Shown: positions 6,800 through 12,987 of the stretch, in pieces
How positions within the stretch are numbered: the first letter of the stretch is position 1
How the letters are laid out: every line of letters starts with the position of its first letter
Source of the DNA: Firmicutes bacterium UBA6132
GTDB lineage: Bacteria > Bacillota_A > Clostridia > Tissierellales > Sedimentibacteraceae
NCBI GenBank assembly: GCA_002435835.1
Contig: DIVM01000237.1
Coordinates: 1-12,987 of the forward strand
Reading direction: 5' to 3'
Length of the DNA stretch: 12,987 nucleotides
Program-made: the position numbers and the translations under genes
Notes under the pieces: model-generated
What the model saw: only the letters and a program-made list of their open reading frames with translations
What the model was told of the DNA's origin: nothing
Databases searched by the model: none

Positions 6800-7690
6800 A
6801 TTCCAATTACAATGATATTTTATTTTATGGCTTTTAGGTATATTTTGGGCAAGGGACAATTTTCTTCTATTACAACATCACTGTCAACAACCGCTCGTGC
6901 TATGTCTACAGGAATATTATCAAGTCCTGAAAATTTAGAAAATGTTATAAATTTAGTTAGAACTGCCGCACCATTAACTTCACCTCAAACTGTTTCAAAA
7001 ATAAATACATATCTACCTCTTGTAGAAAAAACAAGCACACTTTTAGGTATGTATTCTTTTTTAAGTAGAGCACAAAACTATGCTCCAATAGAACCTTTAG
7101 GTGGAAAATCATCAATGGAGAAAATCACTTCCCTTATGATGAAAAATAAAATGCCTATTGGCAAAATGTTAGCTCAACCAATGTTAGCAAACGGTATGGA
7201 AAAAGTTATGGCTAACGCAATGAAAGATATGTTTAAAAACGGTAATTTAGGAGATATGCTTTCTTCATTTTCTAATATATCTAATTCTGAAAAAAGTAAA
7301 TCTTCTAAAAACTCAAGCAATCAAAATAATGATATGGATTTAAGTAGTTTAATTGAAACATTTATGCCTTTAATAAACAACATGATGAATTCAAATGATA
7401 GTAATGGTAGCAATGATAGTGACGAAGAAGAAAACGTAGATGTTTATAATAATGATAATGACCATGAAGATAATTATGAAAATAATTATGAAAACAAACC
7501 TACTAATGTATCAAAAGAAAATAACTTTAATGATTACTCAGAAGCCATAAACGAAAAGCACTCAAGCAATAAAAATCAATCAAATTCAAGTTCCAATAAA
7601 AAATCTAATACATATAATAATAAAAACAGTAATGAAATAAATGAAAAACCAAAACCAATTAGAATAAGACAAAAAAGATACAGAAATTAA
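6800..7690 (+). CDS. Hypothetical protein with disordered acidic/Asn-rich tail (about 296 aa)
   Basis: I do not recognise the family. From ATT 6800 the N-terminus has a short hydrophobic segment (PITMIFYFMAFRYIL, residues 2-16) that could anchor it weakly in a membrane. The next part to about residue 155 is ordered-looking, with YLPLVEKTSTLLGMYSFLSR and Met-rich repeats such as MLAQPMLANGMEKVMANAMK. The rest is low complexity: Ser/Asn-rich, then Asp/Glu/Asn-rich with a 12-bp tandem repeat coding NYEN NYEN (7469-7492), then Lys/Asn/Ser-rich, ending in a strongly basic tail (PIRIRQKRYRN). Possible starts are GTG 6791, ATT 6800 and ATG 6812; the binding site favours 6800, but 6812 (292 aa) is the conservative choice. 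It is divergent from the 110-aa gene. A surface, spore or scaffold role is imaginable but not supported. Confidence 0.7.
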   Translation: MPITMIFYFMAFRYILGKGQFSSITTSLSTTARAMSTGILSSPENLENVINLVRTAAPLTSPQTVSKINTYLPLVEKTSTLLGMYSFLSRAQNYAPIEPLGGKSSMEKITSLMMKNKMPIGKMLAQPMLANGMEKVMANAMKDMFKNGNLGDMLSSFSNISNSEKSKSSKNSSNQNNDMDLSSLIETFMPLINNMMNSNDSNGSNDSDEEENVDVYNNDNDHEDNYENNYENKPTNVSKENNFNDYSEAINEKHSSNKNQSNSSSNKKSNTYNNKNSNEINEKPKPIRIRQKRYRN

Positions 7691-7723
7691 AATTAAAATT
7701 TATTAAATAAATTAAGTTAGAAG

Positions 7724-7765
7724 ATGGCAAAGGTCATTTATTAATAAAACCCTTGCCATTTTTTT
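7724..7765 (+). terminator. Intrinsic terminator after the 296-aa gene
   Basis: ATGGCAAAGG (7724-7733) pairs with CCCTTGCCAT (7750-7759), with one mismatch, around a 16-nt loop. Seven T follow (7759-7765). It separates this gene from the promoter of the formate dehydrogenase operon. Confidence 0.88.
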
Positions 7766-7828
7766 ATGTGCGATATTTTCAAACTACATACATCTAACCG
7801 CAATTCATTGTTACTTATATATCATAAA

Positions 7829-7857
7829 TTGACAGTAAACTTTAATTATTATAAAAT
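7829..7857 (+). promoter_or_regulatory. Sigma-A promoter of the hylCBA-fdhF2 operon
   Basis: TTGACA (7829-7834) and TAAAAT (7852-7857) are separated by 17 nt, giving a start near 7864 and a leader of about 75 nt. No molybdenum-cofactor riboswitch, which would need roughly twice that length of structured RNA, is apparent in the leader. Confidence 0.8.
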
Positions 7858-7937
7858 AGTTTATTAGAAAATATTTAATTATTAATGTCTATATGAATAT
7901 TACAAGACTAAGATGACTAATAAATGGAGGATAGTAA

Positions 7938-8432
7938 ATGGAGTTTAGTTTTGATAAAGAGAAAAACAAAGAAAAAATTGAAACCTTTAGAATGTTTGTT
8001 GAGCAACATAAGGAAGATAAAGGAGCTTTAATGCCAGTGCTTCAAGAGGCACAGATCATTTTCGGATATTTACCTTTAGAGATGCTACAAATGATTTCAA
8101 AAATACTATTTGTTCCCATGTCAGAGATATATGGAGTGGCAACTTTTTATTCACAGTTTTCCTTTATACCTAAGGGAGAAAATATTATTAGCGTATGTCT
8201 TGGAACTGCATGTTATGTAAAGGGTGCAACAACAATACTTGAAGAAATTGAAAAACAGCTTGGCATTAAAACAGGTAATACTACACCTAATTTAAAATTT
8301 TCCATAGACTCAACAAGATGTCTTGGGGATTGTAGTTTAGCGCCAGTAATTTTAATAAATGAAAACGTATATGCTAAGGTACAAAAAGAAAATGTTAAAG
8401 AAATTCTTCAAAAGTACAGAGATGAGGTGTAG
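7938..8432 (+). CDS. hylC: NuoE-like [2Fe-2S] subunit of electron-bifurcating formate dehydrogenase (164 aa)
   Basis: Small thioredoxin-fold [2Fe-2S] protein of the NuoE/HydC family, a cytoplasmic partner of the flavoprotein encoded next. Residues 15-80 form the helical N-terminal part, including the conserved LPVLQEAQ-like and IYGVATFYSQF (64-74) stretches. The cluster ligands are Cys87 and Cys92 (CLGTAC) and Cys128 and Cys132 (CLGDC), the usual C-x4-C and C-x3-C spacing. Length is normal for the family. GGAGG at 7926-7930 sits 7 nt before the ATG. It is the first gene of a four-gene operon and ends 3 nt before the next start. The symbol follows the order of the Clostridium acidurici hylCBA-fdhF2 cluster; by itself the protein could equally serve a HydABC hydrogenase. 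Confidence 0.93.
   Translation: MEFSFDKEKNKEKIETFRMFVEQHKEDKGALMPVLQEAQIIFGYLPLEMLQMISKILFVPMSEIYGVATFYSQFSFIPKGENIISVCLGTACYVKGATTILEEIEKQLGIKTGNTTPNLKFSIDSTRCLGDCSLAPVILINENVYAKVQKENVKEILQKYRDEV
8424..8429 (+). promoter_or_regulatory. Ribosome binding site fixing a TTG start
   Basis: GAGGTG, inside the end of the upstream gene, lies 6 nt before TTG 8436-8438. No ATG or GTG with a comparable site exists near the start of the HylB-like gene. Confidence 0.75.
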
Positions 8433-8435
8433 ACT

Positions 8436-10022
8436 TTGGTAACTATAGAGAAATTACAGCAAATTAAAAATTATCATAAGCCGTTTTTGGAAGAAAGATT
8501 AGCGAAATCTGTAAATACTACTATAAAAGATGGAAATATTGCATTAAGTGACTTATATTATCAAAAACAAACAAGGATTGCATTAAAAAATTGCGGTATT
8601 ATAAATCCAGGCAATATTGAAGATTATATTGCTGTTGATGGATACGCGGCACTTGCAAATATTCTTATGAATAAATCAAAAGCTGAAGTTATAGAGGATA
8701 TGAAAGCATCAAATTTAAGAGGCAGAGGTGGCGCAGGATTCCCTACAGGCAAAAAGTGGGAAGAAGCGTTCAAATACAATGCTGACCAAAAATATATGAT
8801 TTGTAATGCTGATGAAGGTGACCCTGGCGCATTTATGGACAGGTCCATTTTAGAAAATGACCCTCATTCTGTATTAGAAGGAATGGCCATAGGTGGATAT
8901 GCTGTTGGAGCTGATCAAGGCTTTATATATGTAAGAGCTGAGTACCCTACTGCAGTAAAAAGATTAAAGATAGCAATAGAACAAGCCAAAGAACTTGGGG
9001 TTTTAGGAAATAATATAATGGGCACAGGTTTTAACTTTGATATAAAATTAAAACTTGGTTCAGGAGCCTTTGTATGCGGAGAAGGTACTGCTCTTATTGA
9101 ATCCATAGAAGGAAAAAGAGGAATGCCTATGACTAAAATTTATAGAACTGCACATAAAGGGTTATGGCAAAAGCCTACTATTATAAATAATGTAGAGACT
9201 TACGCAAATGTACCGGTTATATTCCAAAAAGGTGTCGAATGGTTTAGAAATATAGGTACAGAAAAATCCCCTGGAACAAAAGTATTTTCTTTAGTAGGTA
9301 AAGTTGAAAATGCAGGACTTGTAGAAGTTCCTATGGGAATGCCTCTAAGAGAAATCGTATACGATATTGGTGGGGGTATACAAAATGGTAAAAAATTTAA
9401 AGCAGTACAAACAGGTGGACCTTCTGGTGGATGTATACCTGAACACTTAATAGACACACCTGTAGATTTTGAATCATTAGGAAAAATCGGTTCAATAATG
9501 GGCTCTGGCGGAATGGTCGTAATGGATGAAGATACATGTATGGTTGATATAGCAAGGTTCTTCCTTGAGTTTACAGTTGATGAATCCTGTGGAAAATGTA
9601 TTCCATGCAGAGAAGGAACTAAGAGAATGCTTGAAATACTTGAAAGAATAGTTGAAGGAAAAGGTGAAAAGCAAGATATTGAAACCCTTGAGACACTTTC
9701 TGAAACTATAACTACAGCGTCCCTTTGTGGATTAGGCCAAACTGCTGCAAATCCTGTAGTAACCACTTTGAAATATTTCAGAGATGAATATGAAGCACAT
9801 ATCAAAGATCATAAATGTCCAGCTGGCTCATGTAAAGCTCTTATGGAATATTTTATTACAGAAAAATGTATCGGCTGTGGCATGTGCGCTAAAGCTTGCC
9901 CTGTACAATGTATATCAGGGAAACCTAAAGAACGTCATATAATAAATAAGCTTGCATGTATTAAATGTGGTGCATGTATGGAAGCATGCCCTAAAAAAGT
10001 ACAGGCGGTTATAAAAAGATAA
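8436..10022 (+). CDS. hylB: NuoF-like FMN/NADH flavoprotein with ferredoxin tail (528 aa)
   Basis: Flavoprotein that binds FMN and NAD(H) and is the probable site where electrons split between NAD+ and ferredoxin. Visible motifs are [14 protein letters not shown] (95-108) and [13 protein letters not shown] (124-136) for [20 protein letters not shown] (208-220), and a [4Fe-4S] site CGKCIPC (Cys385, 388, 391) plus Cys431. A C-terminal ferredoxin domain carries two [4Fe-4S] motifs: Cys478/481/484/488 and Cys508/511/514/518. Complex I NuoF lacks this tail, while HydB-type subunits of bifurcating enzymes have it. Unlike typical HydB/HymB proteins (about 600 aa), it has no N-terminal thioredoxin-like [2Fe-2S] domain: the RIALKNCG stretch is already at residue 47. 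The start is TTG. The next gene follows after 12 nt. Confidence 0.93.
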   Translation: MVTIEKLQQIKNYHKPFLEERLAKSVNTTIKDGNIALSDLYYQKQTRIALKNCGIINPGNIEDYIAVDGYAALANILMNKSKAEVIEDMKASNLRGRGGAGFPTGKKWEEAFKYNADQKYMICNADEGDPGAFMDRSILENDPHSVLEGMAIGGYAVGADQGFIYVRAEYPTAVKRLKIAIEQAKELGVLGNNIMGTGFNFDIKLKLGSGAFVCGEGTALIESIEGKRGMPMTKIYRTAHKGLWQKPTIINNVETYANVPVIFQKGVEWFRNIGTEKSPGTKVFSLVGKVENAGLVEVPMGMPLREIVYDIGGGIQNGKKFKAVQTGGPSGGCIPEHLIDTPVDFESLGKIGSIMGSGGMVVMDEDTCMVDIARFFLEFTVDESCGKCIPCREGTKRMLEILERIVEGKGEKQDIETLETLSETITTASLCGLGQTAANPVVTTLKYFRDEYEAHIKDHKCPAGSCKALMEYFITEKCIGCGMCAKACPVQCISGKPKERHIINKLACIKCGACMEACPKKVQAVIKR

Positions 10023-10034
10023 AGGAGGTGCAGA

Positions 10035-10976
10035 ATGACAAATGTAACTGTAACCATAGATGGACAGAAAATTTCAGTACCAAGTGATATATCTATACTT
10101 GAAGCAGCAAAAAAGCTTGACATTGAAATACCTGCTTTGTGTTATGATCCGGATTTAGAAGTAGTTGGGGCTTGTAGATTATGTATTGTTGAAATAGAAG
10201 GAAGCAAAAAATTAGAAACTTCATGCTCTACAAAAGTTAAAGAAGGTATGAACATATTTACAGAAAGCGAAAAAGTAGTAAGAATCAGAAAAGGTATACT
10301 GCAATTATTGTTGGATAGCCATCCAAATGATTGCCTTACATGCCAAAAAGCTGGTGAGTGTTATTTACAAAAATATGCTTATGAATATGATTTGAATTTC
10401 AGAAAACACAATAATGCTATGAGACCAAATCTTATAGATACTTCAAGCCCATATATATTAAAGGATGATTCAAAGTGTATTTTGTGTGGGAAATGCGTAA
10501 GAACATGTGCTCAAGTAAGCGACAGAAAAGTTCTTTCCTTTTCAGACAGAGGATATGATACAAAAATAATTTGCGATGAAGACAAAAACTTAGAAGAATC
10601 AAGCTGCGTATCATGCAACAGATGTGTTTCTGTTTGTCCTGTTGGAGCATTAGTTGATAAAAGACAAATAAATAAATTGAGATCTTGGGAAGGAAATTCT
10701 CTAACTGTAAACTGTAAATCCTGTCAGTATGGCTGTGAGTTTGAAATAAAATCAAAAAACAATAAAAATATTGCTGTTGTTGCTAAACCTCCTTCTAATG
10801 GAAGGCCATTATGCTTAAAAGGTAGGCTGACTACAGAATTATTATATGTAGATAATCCTGAAACTCCATATAGCAAGATTGATGGTAAATTTGTAGAAAC
10901 ATCCTGGACAAAAGCTTTGTATATGGAAGAAATATTGGAAAAAATAAATAAGTTAAATGCAGATAAAGATTCTTAG
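10035..10976 (+). CDS. hylA: NuoG-like iron-sulfur subunit, truncated paralogue of the FDH N-terminus (313 aa)
   Basis: Electron-transfer protein with five predicted clusters: [2Fe-2S] (Cys36, 47, 50, 64), His-Cys-ligated [4Fe-4S] (His96, Cys100, 103, 109), two ferredoxin-type [4Fe-4S] (Cys148/151/154/158 and Cys191/194/197/201), and the [4Fe-4S] motif of molybdopterin oxidoreductases (Cys227, 230, 234, 260). It then stops shortly into the catalytic domain (GKFVETSWTKA, 284-294). Every one of these parts recurs in the same order in the next gene, so the protein looks like an FDH-type N-terminal chain without a catalytic domain. It cannot bind the metal-pterin or formate. AAAGGAGGTG (10021-10030) overlaps the stop of the previous gene and precedes the ATG by 5 nt. 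It presumably connects the FDH to the flavoprotein. The symbol rests on gene order. Confidence 0.88.
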   Translation: MTNVTVTIDGQKISVPSDISILEAAKKLDIEIPALCYDPDLEVVGACRLCIVEIEGSKKLETSCSTKVKEGMNIFTESEKVVRIRKGILQLLLDSHPNDCLTCQKAGECYLQKYAYEYDLNFRKHNNAMRPNLIDTSSPYILKDDSKCILCGKCVRTCAQVSDRKVLSFSDRGYDTKIICDEDKNLEESSCVSCNRCVSVCPVGALVDKRQINKLRSWEGNSLTVNCKSCQYGCEFEIKSKNNKNIAVVAKPPSNGRPLCLKGRLTTELLYVDNPETPYSKIDGKFVETSWTKALYMEEILEKINKLNADKDS

Positions 10977-10989
10977 GAGATGAGTAACC

Positions 10990-12987
10990 ATGAACATTAT
11001 AATTAATGGCACGACCTATGAAGTTGAAAAAAATACAACAATTCTCCAGGCATGCAAGAATGCAGGAATTGATATACCTACATTGTGCCATGACGACAGA
11101 CTAAAGCCTACTTCTGCATGCAGATTATGCTTAGTTGAAGTAGAAGGTACTAAAAATTTAGTAACTTCTTGCAGTACAATGGTTAAAGAAAATATGGTCG
11201 TTTATACACACAATGAAAAAGTAATGAAAACAAGGCGCGATGTTTTAAATTTAACTATTTCCAACCACCCAATGGAATGTTTAAGCTGTGATAAATCAGG
11301 TGATTGCAAATTGCAAGATTATTGCTATGAATATGGCATATTAAACGGAACTTATAAAGGAGCCCTTCGCACTCCAAAAATAGATAGCTCCAACCCATTT
11401 TATGATTATGATGCAAGAAAATGCATTCTTTGCGGATTATGTGTAAGAGTATGCGACGAGTTGCAGTGCTCTAATGCAATAGGATTTGAAAACAGAGGAT
11501 TTGAAGCAAATGTTGCAACGCCTTTTAATGAGGGCCTCATTTATTCAAAATGTGTTTCATGCGGAAATTGTGTTTCAGTATGTCCTGTTGGTGCATTAAC
11601 CCCCAAAAATCAGCATTATAGACATTGGGAAACAAACAAAATAAGGACAACATGCTCCTATTGCGGAGTAGGATGTCAAATTGATTTAGTGGTTAAAGGT
11701 AAAAAAATAGTTGGCGTTGAGCCTGCTATGGATGCTATTAACAATGGCCTTCTTTGTGTTAAAGGCAAATTTGCATACAAGTTTATAAATCATCCTGACA
11801 GATTAAAATCCCCTCTTATAAAAAGAAATGGAAAGTTTGAAGAAGCAACATGGGATGAAGCTTATAGATATATTAGCAAAAAAGCAACAGAAATCAAAGA
11901 AAATTACGGACCAAATTCTTTTGCAGGACTTACATCTGCAAGGTGTACAAATGAAGAAAACTATTTGTTTCAAAAATTATTTAGAGCAGTCATAGGCACA
12001 AATAATATAGATCACTGCGCACGCCTCTGACACTCCTCTACAGTTGCAGGTCTTGCAATTACATTAGGAAGTGGAGCTATGACAAATAGCATAGAAGAAA
12101 TACTTAATACAAATACAATGTTTGTAATAGGATCAAACACTACAGAAAATCATCCAATCATTGGATCAACTATGAAACAGGCCATAAAAAATGGAGCTAA
12201 GCTAATAGTTGCAGACCCAAGAAAAATCGAACTTGCTGATTATGCAGATGTTTTTTTACAGCTTAAGCCAGGTACAAATATTGCCCTGTTAAATGGTATG
12301 ATGAATGTAATCCTTGAAAAAGGGTTGCAAGATAAAGAATATATAGAAGAAAGATGCGAAAATTTTGAAGAACTAAAAGAAATTATTAAAGAATATACAC
12401 CTGAAAGAGTTGCTGAAATTTGTGGTGTAAATGCAGAAGACATTATAAAAGCTGCTTGTATTTATGCAGAAGCTGATAAAGCAGGTATTTATTATACGAT
12501 GGGCATAACTCAGCATACAACGGGAACTGCAGGAGTTATGTCAGTTTCTAATTTAGCCCTTTTATGTGGTAATGTTGGTAAGGAAAGTGCAGGAGTAAAT
12601 CCTTTAAGAGGACAAAACAATGTTCAAGGCGCTTGCGATATGGGAGGTTTACCAGCTGATTTACCTGGTTATCAAAAGGTATTTAAACCTGAAGTTATAG
12701 AAAAATTTGAAAAAGCATGGAATACAAAATTATCATCAAAAGTTGGTATGACTATCCCTGAAATATTTAATGGTGCTCATGATGGTTCAATTAAATTTTT
12801 ATATATTATGGGTGAAAATCCAATGGTTTCTGACCCGGATATAAATCATGTAAGAAAGTCCCTTGAAAATGTGGAATTCTTAGTTGTTCAGGATATCTTT
12901 ATGACTGAGACATCACAATTTGCTGATGTTATACTTCCAGCTGCATCATTTGCAGAAAAGGACGGAACTTTCTCCAATACTGAAAGA
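10990..12987 (+). CDS. fdhF2: Selenocysteine formate dehydrogenase catalytic subunit, partial at 3' end (at least 666 aa)
   Basis: Catalytic subunit interconverting formate and CO2 at a Mo- or W-bis-pterin centre. The N-terminal chain has [2Fe-2S] (Cys33, 44, 47, 61), His93/Cys97/100/106, [4Fe-4S] pairs Cys145/148/151/155 and Cys188/191/194/198, then the catalytic-domain [4Fe-4S] Cys222, 225, 229, 256 with Lys258 (CVKGK). Codon 347 is TGA (12028-12030), in the motif [15 protein letters not shown], and is read as selenocysteine. The adjacent His348 and Arg540 in [13 protein letters not shown] match the active-site His and Arg of E. coli FdhF. The frame stays open for 319 codons after the TGA and leaves the window; roughly 200-230 C-terminal residues (pterin-binding cap) are missing. 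Stopping at the TGA would give a useless 346-residue protein. The ATG has AGGAG 10 nt upstream and 13 nt separate it from hylA. Confidence 0.95.
12028..12030 (+). other. In-frame TGA read as selenocysteine
   Basis: The TGA replaces the Cys/Sec ligand of the metal in formate dehydrogenases (motif ARL-U-H). Homology continues directly on both sides in the same frame, so neither a frameshift nor a true stop explains it. Gene callers will split the gene here, for instance restarting at ATG 12079. Confidence 0.95.
12031..12060 (+). promoter_or_regulatory. Bacterial SECIS element
   Basis: Just after the TGA, TTGCA (12044-12048) pairs with TGCAA (12054-12058) around a GGTCT loop; a G-U and an A-U pair extend the stem to 12042-12060. 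The loop starts 18 nt after the TGA. As I recall the E. coli fdhF element, it has the same GGUCU loop at the same 18-nt distance. This hairpin should bind SelB carrying Sec-tRNA. It also encodes the conserved VAGL residues, so part of the likeness could come from protein conservation. Confidence 0.85.

Noticed and set aside
6664..6801. N-terminal extension of the 110-aa protein up to 6801
   Set aside because: A strong GGAGGGAG site sits directly before ATG 6663, and the extension differs in composition and would overlap the divergent gene's start.
7858..7937. Molybdenum/tungsten cofactor riboswitch before the FDH operon
   Set aside because: The leader is only about 75 nt, AT-rich and shows no extended stem structure.
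9200..9805. Long minus-strand open frame (201 codons) inside the HylB-like gene
   Set aside because: It lies wholly within a gene with clear NuoF motifs, has no recognisable domain and is Ser/Pro-rich as shadow frames are.
7938..10976. Part of respiratory complex I (nuoEFG)
   Set aside because: The NuoF-like protein has a 2x[4Fe-4S] ferredoxin tail, the NuoG-like protein is only 313 aa, and an FDH gene follows directly with no membrane subunits.
10990..12030. Formate dehydrogenase as a 346-aa truncated gene or pseudogene ending at TGA
   Set aside because: The frame continues for 319 codons with full FDH homology, and a SECIS hairpin follows; selenocysteine explains it.

Overview
The window is AT-rich and dense in Shine-Dalgarno sites of the GGAGG type. 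Together with consensus sigma-A promoters and a selenocysteine-containing, ferredoxin-rich formate dehydrogenase, this points to an anaerobic low-GC Firmicute (Clostridia or Tissierellia). The species cannot be fixed from the sequence. The gene set resembles that of purine- or amino-acid-fermenting anaerobes.

Layout: positions 1-529 hold no gene I can support, only small inverted repeats and a possible insertion-sequence end. Positions 530-6048 are one minus-strand operon. It has a perfect consensus promoter (TTGACA, 17 nt, TATAAT), then a lipoprotein solute-binding protein of the DUF3798 type, a hairpin, a double-domain ABC ATPase with a TTG start, two tightly coupled RbsC/BMP-type permeases, and a terminator. 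This is a complete importer whose substrate is unknown. Positions 6306-7765 hold two divergent genes of unknown function, each closed by its own terminator: a 110-residue charged helical protein (minus) and a protein of about 296 residues with a long Asn/Ser/Asp/Lys-rich tail (plus).

Positions 7829-12987 hold the start of a plus-strand operon with its own sigma-A promoter. It encodes a NuoE-like [2Fe-2S] protein, a NuoF-like FMN/NADH protein with an added 2x[4Fe-4S] ferredoxin tail, a NuoG-like iron-sulfur protein, and a formate dehydrogenase catalytic subunit. The last gene runs through an in-frame TGA at 12028-12030 that is a selenocysteine codon. The frame stays open for 319 more codons to the window edge, and a bacterial SECIS hairpin with a GGTCT loop follows the TGA. 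Gene order and domains match the hylCBA-fdhF2 cluster, whose product in Clostridium acidurici couples formate oxidation to simultaneous reduction of NAD+ and ferredoxin.

Working together, the catalytic subunit would exchange electrons with formate/CO2 at a Mo- or W-bis-pterin/selenocysteine site. Its N-terminal iron-sulfur chain and the paralogous chain in the HylA-like protein would pass them to the flavin in the HylB-like protein, where NAD(H) and ferredoxin react. From cysteine motifs I count 14 predicted iron-sulfur clusters in the four proteins (3 [2Fe-2S], 11 [4Fe-4S]). No link between the importer and the formate dehydrogenase is shown by sequence; a shared role in purine or related fermentation is only a guess.
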